From Acidovorax sp. CCYZU-2555 (GTDB lineage Bacteria > Pseudomonadota > Gammaproteobacteria > Burkholderiales > Burkholderiaceae_C), in NCBI RefSeq assembly GCF_018413525.1, contig NZ_JAHCDD010000024.1, positions 1-64,000 on the forward strand: a stretch of 64,000 nucleotides of DNA. Reading direction: 5' to 3'. The notes beneath the pieces are model-generated. The model searched no databases and was not told the DNA's origin. It saw nothing but the letters and a program-made list of their open reading frames with translations. Every line of letters begins with the position of its first letter. Position 1 is the first letter of the stretch. The translations under genes and the position numbers were made by a program. Shown here piece by piece: positions 43,274 to 52,093 of this stretch.

Positions 43274-43927
43274 ATGAAAGTCGCATTGATTGGTGGCACG
43301 GGCTTTGTCGGTTCGGCGCTTCTGGACGAGTTGCTGCAGCGCGGTCATGAGGTCGTGGCGCTGGCGCGCGATCCGCAGAAATACACGCCGCGCGCGGGCC
43401 TGACCGTGGTGCGTGCCGATGTGCAGGACGCACAGCAGGTGCAGCAGGCCGTGGCCGGCAGCGACGCCGTGGTCAGCGGTTTCAACGCCGGCTGGGCCAA
43501 CCCCGACATCTATGCCGACTTCATGAAAGGCTCGCATGCGATCCAGGACGGCACCAGGGCCGCGGGCATCAAGCGCTACATCGTCGTCGGCGGCGCGGGC
43601 AGCCTGTATGCGGCGCCCGGCGTGCAGATCGTCGACACGCCCGAGTTTCCGGCCGCGATCCGCGACGGCGCGCGTGCGGCGCGCGACCTGCTCAAGGAAT
43701 TGCAGGAGCAGGAACAGCAGCTCGAGTGGACTTTCCTGAGCCCGCCCATCGGCTTCCATCCGGGTGTAGGCACCGAGCGCACCGGCAAGTACCGCGTGGG
43801 CAAGGACCAGCCGCTGATGAACGGCGACCAGCCGGGCAGCATTTCGGCGGCCGATCTGGCGGTTGCCGTGGTCGACGAACTCGAGCGCCCAGCGCATGTG
43901 CGCGCACGTTTCACGATCGCGCATTGA
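43274..43927 (+). CDS. NAD(P)-binding SDR-like protein (YwnB/NmrA type)
   Basis: 217 residues from the ATG at 43274 (GGGAACAG upstream); an in-frame TTG four codons earlier is less likely. The start MKVALIGGTGFVGSALLDEL is a Rossmann GxxGxxG motif. Then VVRADVQDAQQVQQAVAGSD and RYIVVGGAGSLYAAPG follow, with WTFLSPPIGFHPGVGTERTG near the end. This is the atypical SDR group including YwnB and BVR-B-like reductases. It probably reduces a quinone or flavin-type substrate, or senses NADPH. Regulated, by inference, by the divergent LysR protein. Confidence 0.87.
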   Translation: MKVALIGGTGFVGSALLDELLQRGHEVVALARDPQKYTPRAGLTVVRADVQDAQQVQQAVAGSDAVVSGFNAGWANPDIYADFMKGSHAIQDGTRAAGIKRYIVVGGAGSLYAAPGVQIVDTPEFPAAIRDGARAARDLLKELQEQEQQLEWTFLSPPIGFHPGVGTERTGKYRVGKDQPLMNGDQPGSISAADLAVAVVDELERPAHVRARFTIAH

Positions 43928-44090
43928 GACACCGGGCCGGGGCTGCCCCGGAGCGGCATAAGGGCACTCGCTGCGCGGGCGCGCAAGTACGGTCGGGCGG
44001 CTATGCTCCGGGCCGTGGTTGACAAGCCCTCCGGCGCAGGGGGGCGTCCACGCTCCCTTGCGTCTCTAATGCGTGCAGCGCGCGCTCCCC

Positions 44091-45260
44091 ATGCCCACTC
44101 CTTCTTCTCAACAACCCACCTCCTGGCTGGCGGTGGTCGCTTTGGCTATTGCAGCCTTTGTTTTCAATACCAGTGAATTCGTGCCGGTAGGCCTGCTCAG
44201 CGGCATAGGCGCGAGCTTTGGCCTGCCGGCCGAACAGGTCGGGCTGATGCTGACGCTTTACGCCTGGATCGTCGCGCTGGCCTCGCTGCCCTGCATGCTG
44301 CTGACGCGCCACATCGAGCGGCGCAAGCTGCTGATGGGCGTGCTGCTGGTGTTCATCGTGAGCCACATGCTGTCGGGCATCGCCACCAGCTATGCGCTGC
44401 TGCTGGTCAGCCGCGTCGGCGTGGCCTTGTCGCACGCGATCTTCTGGTCCATCACGGCGTCGCTCGCGGTGCGCCTCGCGCCCGCGGGCAAGAAGGCGCA
44501 GGCACTGAGCCTGCTCGCGGTCGGCACTTCGCTGGCCATGGTGCTGGGCATTCCGCTGGGCCGCGTGGTCGGCGAACTGCTGGGCTGGCGCACCACCTTC
44601 ATGGCGATTGGCGCGGTCGCGGCCCTGGCCATGCTGTGCCTGTTCCGCCTGCTGCCCTTGCTGCCCAGCGAGAACGCGGGATCGCTGAGCAGCGTGCCCA
44701 TGCTGCTGCGGCGCAGGTCGCTGGCCTGGCTGTACGTGTTGCTGGCCGTGGTGGTCACCGCGCAGTTCACCGGCTACAGCTACATCGAGCCGTTCGTGCA
44801 GGATGTCGCGGGCCTGGGCAGCGAAAGCATCACGCTGGCGCTGCTGCTGTTCGGCGGCATGGGCCTGGTCGGCAGTCTGCTGTTCAGCCGCTGGGGCATG
44901 CGCTATCCGCGCCGCTTCCTGCTCAGCGCCTGTGCCGGGCTGGTGCTGTGTCTGTGGCTGCTGCTGCCCGCGGCAAGCCATGCGCTGAGTCTGTACGCCG
45001 TGGTGTCGTTCTGGGGCATAGGCATGATCTGCTTCGGCCTGGCGATGCAGTCGCAGGTGCTGCGCCAGGCGTCGGATGCGACCGATGTGGGCATGGCGAT
45101 GTTCTCGGGTATCTACAACATCGGCATAGGCGACGGCGCGCTGCTGGGCAACCAGGTCATCCAGCATGCGTCGCTGGAACACATAGGCTGGGCGGGTGGC
45201 GCGCTGGCGCTGGCCGGACTGCTGTGGTGCGCCTGGGCCGGCGCGCGCTGGAAAAGCTGA
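44091..45260 (+). CDS. SotB-like sugar/drug efflux MFS transporter
   Basis: 389 residues from the ATG at 44091; an upstream GTG (44073) is possible. Twelve hydrophobic segments. The start [20 protein letters not shown] and [20 protein letters not shown] are characteristic of the DHA1-type SotB/YdeA family (arabinose and IPTG exporters in E. coli), with [20 protein letters not shown] as the loop 2-3 basic motif. Related proteins also export drugs. Followed by a strong 12-bp hairpin. Confidence 0.87.
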   Translation: MPTPSSQQPTSWLAVVALAIAAFVFNTSEFVPVGLLSGIGASFGLPAEQVGLMLTLYAWIVALASLPCMLLTRHIERRKLLMGVLLVFIVSHMLSGIATSYALLLVSRVGVALSHAIFWSITASLAVRLAPAGKKAQALSLLAVGTSLAMVLGIPLGRVVGELLGWRTTFMAIGAVAALAMLCLFRLLPLLPSENAGSLSSVPMLLRRRSLAWLYVLLAVVVTAQFTGYSYIEPFVQDVAGLGSESITLALLLFGGMGLVGSLLFSRWGMRYPRRFLLSACAGLVLCLWLLLPAASHALSLYAVVSFWGIGMICFGLAMQSQVLRQASDATDVGMAMFSGIYNIGIGDGALLGNQVIQHASLEHIGWAGGALALAGLLWCAWAGARWKS

Positions 45261-45271
45261 GGCCTGGCTTG

Positions 45272-45302
45272 CAATGGCTGCCTAAAAATCAGGCAGCCAT
45301 TG
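45272..45302. terminator. Hairpin after the SotB-like gene
   Basis: CAATGGCTGCCT-AAAAATC-AGGCAGCCATTG, perfect 12-bp arms. There is no 3' T-run, so termination is likely but not certain. It lies between convergent genes (SotB-like and LrgB). Confidence 0.6.
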
Positions 45303-45404
45303 AATTTCCTTTTCCCGACAAGCACTTGGGTCGCTTATCCCCGGCAAGGGAGGCACTTGTCCACATGCTTGGGGGCCTGGCGCTGGGATAACTCCCTGTG
45401 GCGG

Positions 45405-46118
45405 TCAACGTCCGAGCAGCGCCAGGCACAGCGGCATCAACAGCGCGGTGGCGACGCCGTTCAAGCCCATGGCCAGGGCGGCGAATGCGCCCATGGTCGG
45501 ATGAATCTGCAGCGCGCGCGCCGTGCCTATCGCGTGCGCGGTCAGGCCCAGCGCAAAGCCTTGCTCGGCCGGGTCGCTCGAGCGCAGCAGGCGCAGCAGC
45601 AGCGGCGCGAGCATCGCGCCCGCGATGCCGGTGATCGCCACGGCGACCGCGGCCAGCGAGGCCGTGCCGCCATAGCGCTCGGCCATGGGCAGCGCAATCG
45701 GTATTGTGGCCGACTTGGGAGCCAGCGCCATCAGCGTGGCATCGTTTGCGCCGAACACCCAGCCCAGGCCCAGCGCCGAGAGCAGGGCCACGACGCAGCC
45801 CACGAGCAAGGCCACGGTCAGCGGCAGCCACAGCGCACGGATGCGCGCGCGCTGCGCATACAGCGGCAGCGCGAGCGCCACGGTGGCCGGGCCTATGAGC
45901 AGGCCCAGGAACGCGACGCCGCTGCGGTAAGTCGCGTAGGGCGTGTCGGTGATCAGCAGCACGCCGACAACGACAATCACGGCGGTGAACACCGGAATCA
46001 GCAAAGGATGGCAGCCGCTGCGCCGATACAGCGCCATTGCGGCGAGGTAGCAGCCCAGCGTCAGCACCAGCCAGGGCAGGGGCGAAGCCGCGAGCCAGGA
46101 TCCAATGGAGGCGCTCAT
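45405..46118 (-). CDS. LrgB/CidB-family membrane protein
   Basis: 237 residues from the ATG at 46118 (in frame 36 codons inside a longer ORF); it overlaps the LrgA gene by 4 bp. Six or so hydrophobic segments with the LrgB signatures SGVAFLGLLIGPATVALALP, TLMALAPKSATIPIALPMAE and QGFALGLTAHAIGTARAL. In Staphylococcus LrgAB/CidAB modulate murein hydrolase activity and cell death. In gram-negatives such pairs have been linked to glycolate/pyruvate movement; the precise role here is unknown. Confidence 0.9.
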   Translation of the reverse strand: MSASIGSWLAASPLPWLVLTLGCYLAAMALYRRSGCHPLLIPVFTAVIVVVGVLLITDTPYATYRSGVAFLGLLIGPATVALALPLYAQRARIRALWLPLTVALLVGCVVALLSALGLGWVFGANDATLMALAPKSATIPIALPMAERYGGTASLAAVAVAITGIAGAMLAPLLLRLLRSSDPAEQGFALGLTAHAIGTARALQIHPTMGAFAALAMGLNGVATALLMPLCLALLGR

Positions 46119-46471
46119 GACTGGTCCTTGCGCGCCTGCCAGCGCAGCATCCAGCGAAAGCTCAGCAGCGTCGCGACGAAGGTGAGCGCGGCGCCGAGAA
46201 TGCAGGCCAGCACGAACGGCTGCCATTGGCTCGCCAGATTGTCGAACTCGAGCATGACGCCGGCGATCACGGGAATGAACAACAGCATCATGTTCTGCAG
46301 CAGCACCGAGCCCACGCGTTCGAGCGCCTGCGGCGTGCGGCCGTGGACGATCAGCGCCGCGAGCAATAGGAGTGTGCCGACCAGCGCCCCGGGCAGCGGC
46401 AGGTGGGTGATGTGGACAATGGCTTCTCCCAGCAGTTGAAGCGCGAACAGGGCGGTAATGGCGTAAAGCAT
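46115..46471 (-). CDS. LrgA/CidA-family holin-like protein
   Basis: 118 residues from the ATG at 46471; a TTG two codons earlier is an alternative. Four hydrophobic segments: MLYAITALFALQLLGEAIVH, PLPGALVGTLLLLAALIV, VLLQNMMLLFIPVIAGVML and VLACILGAALTFVATLLSF. This is the LrgA family, described as holin-like. It overlaps the LrgB gene (ATGA), so the pair is translationally coupled. No LytSR-type regulator is nearby. Confidence 0.88.
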   Translation of the reverse strand: MLYAITALFALQLLGEAIVHITHLPLPGALVGTLLLLAALIVHGRTPQALERVGSVLLQNMMLLFIPVIAGVMLEFDNLASQWQPFVLACILGAALTFVATLLSFRWMLRWQARKDQS

Positions 46472-46647
46472 GGGCAAGGAAAAAAGATCAGGAAGGCCCG
46501 CGCAGTCGCAGCGCGGCCAGCCCGATCATCGCAGGACGGCGCAGAAAGTGCTCGCGGACGCTTGCGCATCCGTGCTCAAGAGAATACGCTGGCATCTGTT
46601 AGCGCGTCCCTATCAACCGGCTGCCAGTTCGCGGCCAGGAGAGTGCC

Positions 46648-46866
46648 ATGACCACCAGTGACCACCTGCTGCATTTCGAGCCTACCGTGGACGAGTTGGC
46701 TGCGCTCAAGAAGCTCGAGATGGGTGAAGCGATTTCGCTTGAATCCGCGGCGCGCGAACATATTTCCAAGCGCTTGCTCGAATTTGGGCTGGCCCATCAG
46801 GATGCGGCGAAAAAGTGGTCCATCACCCCGTTGGGACGTGACCTGATACGCCGACAGGAAGATTGA
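46648..46866 (+). CDS. Small protein, winged-helix-like
   Basis: 72 residues with a good ribosome site (AGGAGAG eight bases upstream). It is soluble and charged, with no cysteines. The second half, AREHISKRLLEFGLAHQDA then KKWSITPLGRDLIRRQED, reads like the recognition helix and wing of a small winged-helix domain (as at the end of MarR-type or phage repressor proteins). Such 70-residue orphans are common in Comamonadaceae. Function unknown; codon usage matches its neighbours. The downstream gap (46867-47107) carries DnaA-box-like sites. Confidence 0.7.
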   Translation: MTTSDHLLHFEPTVDELAALKKLEMGEAISLESAAREHISKRLLEFGLAHQDAAKKWSITPLGRDLIRRQED

Positions 46867-47017
46867 TGCGGGCGCGGGCTGATATATTGGCCTGCGCAAC
46901 GCACTGAACACGAGACGCAAACCGCGGCGACAACGCACCCGCGGCCTGCGGGTTCTCCCTATGCCTCAAATTGCGGCAAGATAGCCCGTGGGCAATCTAG
47001 TCAAGGACTTGGCGCGC

Positions 47018-47074
47018 TTTTTCACATGCTGGTCACAGCTTGTCCACAGCTTTGTTCTTGGCATCTGTGGAAAA
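47018..47074. other. Cluster of three DnaA-box-like 9-mers
   Basis: TTTTTCACA (47018-47026, plus), TTGTCCACA (47040-47048, plus) and TTTTCCACA (47066-47074, minus). The first and third fit TTWTNCACA; the second differs by G at position 3. They lie in the convergent gap before the S41 protease gene. A CCACAG...CTGTGG inverted repeat joins the last two. Confidence 0.5.
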
Positions 47075-47107
47075 AAAGCATCAGCCTGCGCAAGGGCGTC
47101 CCCGTCT

Positions 47108-48724
47108 TCAACGCGCCTGCATAATGCGGTTGCTCAGCCCATAAGACTCGCGCAGCAGGGGAACGGCACCCGCTTGCTCCGATGCATTGTGGCGCGCAGG
47201 CTCGGTTCCGGCCACGGCCGCCGGGCAGGTCCCGCTCGCAATGTAGCTTAGCGCTGCGGCCATGCGGGCCTCGCGTGGATCGCCCAGCGCGTGTTCGAAG
47301 TCGTCGGGCACGCTGCAAGTGGGCGGCATGCCGTTGGCATAGTCGCCGAATCCCTTGGCGTTCTCGGTCTGGATCTGGATGCTGAAATAGGTGTTGCCGC
47401 AGTTCTCCACGGGAAAGAATCCGTAGGGCTTGCCGCAGGTGGTGGCACCTATCCTCACCACGTCGATGTCGATGCCCTGCAAGCCATTGATCAGCGATTC
47501 GCTGGCCGAACAGGTGTCGGAACCGGTCAGCACATAGACACGGCGCAGGTCGAGGCTGGGCAGGGGCAGGCCCGTGGGCAAGGCGTTGCCGCTGCCCGTG
47601 GCAAGAAACGGCAGGGGCGGCAGGCCCCGCCCGCTTTTCTGGATCTTGTCATTGAAGATCGCACGCTCGAACACCTTGTCTCGGCTGCTCTGTTCCCCGG
47701 CGATCATGTAGGCGAGCTGGCTCGCGAGGTATACGTAGCCACCGCCGTTGTAGCGCAGGTCGACGATCAGTTCTGTCGCGCCTTCGTCGCGCAGTTGATA
47801 TATGGCCTGCGCCAACTGCAGTTCCGCTGTGCGGATATGCGCGTTGAACTGCAGGTAGCCGACCATGCGGCCGTTCGGGCCGGCAAAAGTCTTGACGTTC
47901 TGCACCGGCGACGAAGTCACCTGCGCGGACGCCATTGTGACGGTGCGCGGCTCGGTCGCGCCGGCGTCGAGGAGGGTGAACTCGGTGCGCACGCCTGCGC
48001 TTCTGGGTTGCAGCGCCTTGACCAGGGCTTGCAGGCGTTCGGGCTGCGTCTCGTTCACCAGATCGATGCCATTGACCTTCAGTACCCTGGCACCGCGCGC
48101 AATGCCGTTTCCGGGTGCGGCCGCCGGTGAGCCGGGCTCGGTGTAGACCACGACCAATTCCCTGGGCGTAGCGTTTTGCCGCACCACCCATCGCATTCCA
48201 TAACCCGGATATGCGCCGGCCATCGAGACCGCATTCCATTCTTCCGTACGGTAGAAGAAGTGGAACTGGTCTTTAGGCGCGCCCGACGGTGTGAGCGCCG
48301 TTGTCTTGAGCAGCGCGAAGTATTCGGGCGTGGTGTGGAGCGCGGGGTTGCGGTCCTCGACTTCGTTGTACCAGAGGTAGTTGTCGTGGGTCCAGGAGCG
48401 CAGCCAGTGGTTTTCATCCAGCGTGCTGCCCCAGCCGTCGGGGTAGTGCTCTCCGGTGTAGGGGTCTATGCCGGTGCGCGGCGCAGCGCAGCGGTGGGCC
48501 TGGGATGCGGTGGGACGAAACAGCCCTGCGACCCAGTCCGCGACAGTGGACGGAAAGCTCGGCGGGCCCGAGGTTTCGGGCGGCCCGAGGTGCGTGCCTG
48601 GACCAACCTCCTCAAAGCCGCCCCCGCCCCCGCCGCCGCAGGCCGCGAGCGCGACCACGGCGCCGCCAAGACACAGTCGTGCCAGCCAGGGGCTCAAGGG
48701 GAGGGTGGGGCAAGACTTTGGCAT
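47108..48724 (-). CDS. S41-family peptidase, lipoprotein
   Basis: 538 residues from the ATG at 48724 (24 codons inside a longer frame). Lipobox LAACG with the cysteine followed by eight glycines, so it is anchored and displayed on flexible linkers. A PDZ-like region lies around 195-270 (GSPAAAPGNGIARGARVLKV, NGIDLVNE), then the C-terminal-processing-protease-like domain with LRYNGGGYVYLASQLAYMIA, the catalytic serine in LTGSDTCSASESLINGLQG and a C-terminal ENCGNTYFSIQIQTENAKG. The usual S41 lysine is not obvious, so the Ser/Lys or Ser/Glu arrangement is uncertain. It presumably cleaves envelope proteins. Confidence 0.87.
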   Translation of the reverse strand: MPKSCPTLPLSPWLARLCLGGAVVALAACGGGGGGGFEEVGPGTHLGPPETSGPPSFPSTVADWVAGLFRPTASQAHRCAAPRTGIDPYTGEHYPDGWGSTLDENHWLRSWTHDNYLWYNEVEDRNPALHTTPEYFALLKTTALTPSGAPKDQFHFFYRTEEWNAVSMAGAYPGYGMRWVVRQNATPRELVVVYTEPGSPAAAPGNGIARGARVLKVNGIDLVNETQPERLQALVKALQPRSAGVRTEFTLLDAGATEPRTVTMASAQVTSSPVQNVKTFAGPNGRMVGYLQFNAHIRTAELQLAQAIYQLRDEGATELIVDLRYNGGGYVYLASQLAYMIAGEQSSRDKVFERAIFNDKIQKSGRGLPPLPFLATGSGNALPTGLPLPSLDLRRVYVLTGSDTCSASESLINGLQGIDIDVVRIGATTCGKPYGFFPVENCGNTYFSIQIQTENAKGFGDYANGMPPTCSVPDDFEHALGDPREARMAAALSYIASGTCPAAVAGTEPARHNASEQAGAVPLLRESYGLSNRIMQAR

Positions 48725-49008
48725 GGCACAGTCCTTGAAACAGGTCGATGGGTGGCCGCGCAGCGCGGTGGGCCGCGGCACGCCGTTGCGAATCAAAGAT
48801 AACGTTGTGCGGGGAGACTTCTTGCCAGTGAACGCCGTGTGCCGCAGCCGGTTCGCGGCGGCATGCGGTCACTGCGCGTATCGGCTGCGGGCAAGGCATC
48901 GGCTGACAGCGTCGCGGCCATCCTGACGGCGGCCGGCGCGCGGCGCGCGCGGTACAACCGAGTGACAGCGGGCGCGCAGCCCGCAGTCACTTGTCCAAGG
49001 AGAGCCGC

Positions 49009-49356
49009 ATGACCACACCGATCAACCCACGCCCATCCGAACATTCCACCGACCCTGATCTCGCCGAGCAGGCCAAGCCTGGCCATGGCGTGCCTTCGCA
49101 GGACCCCGATCCCGCGGCCCAGGTGCGGCTGTCGCCTGAAGACGCCGAGCGTGAGTCGGGTTCCGTGCTGATGGGCGGGGGGCTGGTGGCGGGTGCGGCC
49201 GCGGGCGCCGCAGTGGGGGCCGCGATCGCCGGGCCGGCGGGCGTGGTTGTTGGGGGCGTGGTCGGCAGCGTGGCGGGCGCCTTGGGCGGCGCTGCCGCGG
49301 GTTCGGCCGCCGTCGATTCCGATCCATCGTCAGAAGCCGTCAAAAAACAGCCCTGA
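49009..49356 (+). CDS. Glycine-zipper protein
   Basis: 115 residues from the ATG at 49009 with a strong AAGGAGAG site; a TTG six codons upstream is discarded. The first 55 residues are polar and disordered (PRPSEHSTDPDLAEQAKPGH). Residues 56-105 are a long G/A/V zipper: SGSVLMGGGLVAGAAAGAAV and following repeats of GxxxG. This resembles glycine-zipper or bacteriocin-like pore segments. No signal peptide. Cellular location and role are unknown; it may associate with membranes. A terminator follows after 47 bp. Confidence 0.75.
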   Translation: MTTPINPRPSEHSTDPDLAEQAKPGHGVPSQDPDPAAQVRLSPEDAERESGSVLMGGGLVAGAAAGAAVGAAIAGPAGVVVGGVVGSVAGALGGAAAGSAAVDSDPSSEAVKKQP

Positions 49357-49403
49357 CGCCTTTTTCTTTCGCGATGTCTCCGTGCCGGCTCCTGCCTGCA
49401 CTT

Positions 49404-49436
49404 GCCCGCCTGGCCTTGCGCCGGCGGGCTTTTTTT
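49404..49436 (+). terminator. Terminator after the glycine-zipper gene
   Basis: GCCCGCC...GGCGGGC with inner GGC/GCC pairing and seven T. It faces the convergent chemotaxis gene. Confidence 0.88.
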
Positions 49437-49451
49437 GCGCTTGACGACGGC

Positions 49452-51008
49452 TTAGAGCTTGAACGACGCGGTGAGGCGCGACAGCTTTTCCGACTCGTCC
49501 TGCAAGACCTGGGTCGCGGCCGACGACTCTTCGACCAGGGCAGCGTTCTGCTGGGTCACGCGGTCCATGTCGGTCACGGCCTGACCGACCTGCTGAATGC
49601 CGCTGCTCTGCTCGCGGCTTGCCGAAGCGATTTCCGTCACGATCTCCGTGATGTTGCGCACCGTGGAAACCACTTCGCGCATGGTCTGACCCGCCTGGTT
49701 GACCAGCGTGGCGCCCGCGTCCGCGCGCTCCACCGATGCCTGGATCAGCGTCTTGATCTCGCGCGCCGCCGAGGCGCTGCGTTGCGCCAGCGTGCGCACT
49801 TCACCTGCGACCACGGCGAAGCCGCGGCCGTTTTCACCCGCACGCGCGGCTTCCACCGCGGCATTGAGGGCGAGGATATTGGTTTGGAAAGCGATGCCGT
49901 CGATCACGCCGATGATGTCCACCACCCGGCGCGAAGACGTGTTGATCTCGCCCATGGTCGCGACCACTTGCTCCACCACCGCGCCGCCGCGCTCGGCGAC
50001 CGTGCAGGCGCCGGTGGCGATCTGGCTGGCGCGCTGCGCGTTTTCCGCGTTCTGTTGCACGGTGGCCGTCAGCTCTTCCATGGACGCAGCGGTTTCCTCC
50101 AGCGAGCTGGCCTGCTGTTCGGTGCGCTGCGACAAGTCCAGTCCGCCCGTGGCAATCTCGCCGGCCGAATGGTGGATCACGCCGGCAGTCTCGTGGATGC
50201 GCGTCACGAGCTGGCGCAGCTGCGCGCTCATGCGTTCCACGGCCGCAATCACGCTGCCTTCAGGCGCGCGCGATGCTGCTTCCAAGCCAGACTGCGACAG
50301 GTCACCGCCCGCGATGCGGTTGGCGATCTCGGCGGCGAATGCGGGCTCGCCGCCGATCGCGTTGAGCACGCTGCGCATGGTCAGCCAGGCGATCACCGCG
50401 AGCAAGGCGGCCAGCACCGCCAGCACCACCAGCGACTTGATCAGCGAGGCGACAAACGCCTGCTGTATGTCGTCCACATAGTCGCCCGCGACCAGATCCC
50501 AGTTCCATGAGGTGGAGCGCTTGACATAGGCAATCTTCTCGCTGGGCTCCTTCGCGCCGGGGCGCGGCCACCAGTACGAGATGATGCCGTTGCCCTGGGC
50601 CGAGGAGCCCACGGCGGCAATGGTGCGATACAGGTAACCGCCCTTGGCGTCCTGGAAATCGCCCATGAACTTGCCGTTGAACTTCGGCGTGGATGGATTG
50701 TTCAGCACCACCGAGCCCGTGGTGATGTTGGTGATGTAGCCGTTGCCGCCGGCATAGCGCAGCTGTCCCACGCGGACAATGGCCGTGGCCTTGGCGTCTT
50801 CTTCCGACAGCTTGCCCGCCTTGGCCTCGGCCGCGATGCCGGCAATCATGCTGTCAGCCGAATCGACGAAATCGCGCAGCGCCTGCTGGCGTGCCTCATA
50901 GGCCTTGTCGCGCGCCTGATAGGCGTTGAAAAGCGTCAGCGTCAGCAGGGCCAGCAGACAGAAAGCCAGAGGGGCCAGAAGTTTCTGGCGTAGGGACAGG
51001 GAGGGCAT
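49452..51008 (-). CDS. Methyl-accepting chemotaxis protein, sCache type
   Basis: 518 residues from the ATG at 51008; a longer frame upstream is not protein-like. First membrane segment at about 9-28. A single-Cache (sCache_2) sensor follows (35-190, with [20 protein letters not shown], and [20 protein letters not shown] before the second segment at 192-214). After a HAMP-like region comes the signalling domain with the hairpin tip [20 protein letters not shown] and [20 protein letters not shown], plus methylation-helix glutamates ([20 protein letters not shown]). It senses a small ligand outside the cell and controls CheA. Cache chemoreceptors commonly bind carboxylates; the ligand here is unknown. 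Confidence 0.93.
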   Translation of the reverse strand: MPSLSLRQKLLAPLAFCLLALLTLTLFNAYQARDKAYEARQQALRDFVDSADSMIAGIAAEAKAGKLSEEDAKATAIVRVGQLRYAGGNGYITNITTGSVVLNNPSTPKFNGKFMGDFQDAKGGYLYRTIAAVGSSAQGNGIISYWWPRPGAKEPSEKIAYVKRSTSWNWDLVAGDYVDDIQQAFVASLIKSLVVLAVLAALLAVIAWLTMRSVLNAIGGEPAFAAEIANRIAGGDLSQSGLEAASRAPEGSVIAAVERMSAQLRQLVTRIHETAGVIHHSAGEIATGGLDLSQRTEQQASSLEETAASMEELTATVQQNAENAQRASQIATGACTVAERGGAVVEQVVATMGEINTSSRRVVDIIGVIDGIAFQTNILALNAAVEAARAGENGRGFAVVAGEVRTLAQRSASAAREIKTLIQASVERADAGATLVNQAGQTMREVVSTVRNITEIVTEIASASREQSSGIQQVGQAVTDMDRVTQQNAALVEESSAATQVLQDESEKLSRLTASFKL

Positions 51009-51505
51009 GGATGGGTTTTCAACGGGGGGTAAGACGGTCGCAATGCTACAGAAGCTTACCCAGCGGTTGCACCTATTTACATTTGTCTTTGTTGCATTTA
51101 TGTCGCATATTTGACAAATATTTGTGGCGTATCTTTGGCGGATATCAATGCATGGGCGCATCGGGTGTGCTTGGCTTTGGGGCGTTGGACGGAGCGCCGA
51201 TCGCACTGTTGACACCCTGCCTTGCACATTTTTTCTTCGGCCATACAGCTGGTGCCGGCCGCTGCCTCCTGTGGAGTTGCCGGCGGTCGTGCCGCTGGGC
51301 GGGGTCGCTGGCTGTTTGTGCTGCGATGGGGGACGTATGGACCAAGCAGCACTGTCGCCATGTTGACTAGCTTGTTTTCTGCTGCGGTCAGGGGAATGGT
51401 GAAAGAAAAAAGCCACCCGAAGGCGGCTTTCGCAGGAGTTGAAGTGCCCGCAGGCTGACGAAAAAACGCGAGCCTGTCGGCCTTCGCCAAGCGCTGTGGC
51501 CTGCT
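51009..51505. other. Intergenic region between chemoreceptor and lipoprotein genes
   Basis: 497 bp. The first 120 bp are AT-rich leader/promoter DNA of the chemoreceptor with a CAAATATTTG palindrome (51115-51124) and several repeats of the form GCATATTTG; no convincing -35/-10 was assigned. The middle 250 bp hold nothing recognisable. A terminator lies at 51402-51430. Confidence 0.6.
51402..51430 (-). terminator. Terminator of the lipoprotein pair
   Basis: On the minus strand AAAGCCGCC-TTCG-GGTGGCTTT followed by T residues, about 75 bp after the stop at 51506. One mismatch (C/A) in the stem. Confidence 0.8.
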
Positions 51506-52093
51506 TCAGTTTCGTATGGCCATTGACTGCACGGCCTCGATGAACGCGTTTATTTTTTCCGCCGGGCCTATGCCGGAGCGGTCATAAGCAAACACCTGTT
51601 TTCCATGCTTGCTCGATGAATAGAAATATTGACCGGAATTTGCTGCGGGTTCGGTGTAAAAAAGCACATCGTAGTCAGGCGATGGCTCTGCGGAAACATT
51701 CATGCTGGACGCATCCCGAATTTCGACTTCTTTGTAAATTCCACGTTTTTCCACGCCTTCGAACATGGCGCGTGTGAGCTTGTAATTCGACTTGCTCAGA
51801 TTTTCGATGAGAACTACAGATTTACCCTGTGGTGGCGTGTTGCGATTTGCAGCTGTGACACGCTTTATGTTTTCAGCGAATAGCGCCATCTCGCCAGGCA
51901 GTATGGCCACCAATTTTTTCTCTGTCAACGGTGCCGGCAGTTTGCTCACTTGCGCAAGGGTGCCTGAATTTGTTTTCTCGACAGCTGCCTGGAAGCGCTT
52001 TTCGCCTTTGTAATTTTTACCGTCGAGGTTGTAGGTGTTTGCGCATCCAGCAAGAACGCCGACCGCCAATAAAGCCCATATCATTTTATTCAT
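51506..52093 (-). CDS. Unrecognised lipoprotein, AT-rich gene
   Basis: 195 residues from the ATG at 52093. Lipobox VLAGC with cysteine at residue 17 ([12 protein letters not shown]), so membrane-anchored. The mature part has an alpha/beta look: [78 protein letters not shown]. It faintly resembles the LpoB/CsgG-like envelope lipoproteins, but I cannot assign a family. Codon use is AT-richer than the surrounding genes, which suggests acquisition. It overlaps the upstream gene by 8 bp, so the two are translated together. Confidence 0.7.
   Translation of the reverse strand: MNKMIWALLAVGVLAGCANTYNLDGKNYKGEKRFQAAVEKTNSGTLAQVSKLPAPLTEKKLVAILPGEMALFAENIKRVTAANRNTPPQGKSVVLIENLSKSNYKLTRAMFEGVEKRGIYKEVEIRDASSMNVSAEPSPDYDVLFYTEPAANSGQYFYSSSKHGKQVFAYDRSGIGPAEKINAFIEAVQSMAIRN

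Noticed and set aside
45272-45302. Riboswitch or attenuator at the 12-bp hairpin
   Set aside because: It lies between two convergent gene ends, so a terminator-like role is sufficient.
46867-47107. Structured RNA such as 6S RNA in the convergent gap
   Set aside because: Only short, separate hairpins (for example ACCCGC-GGCCT-GCGGGT) were found, not the long rod with a central bubble.
49452-51416. 654-codon version of the chemoreceptor
   Set aside because: The 136-codon extension has no membrane or domain pattern and contains the AT-rich promoter region; the signal-anchor start at 51008 is preferred.
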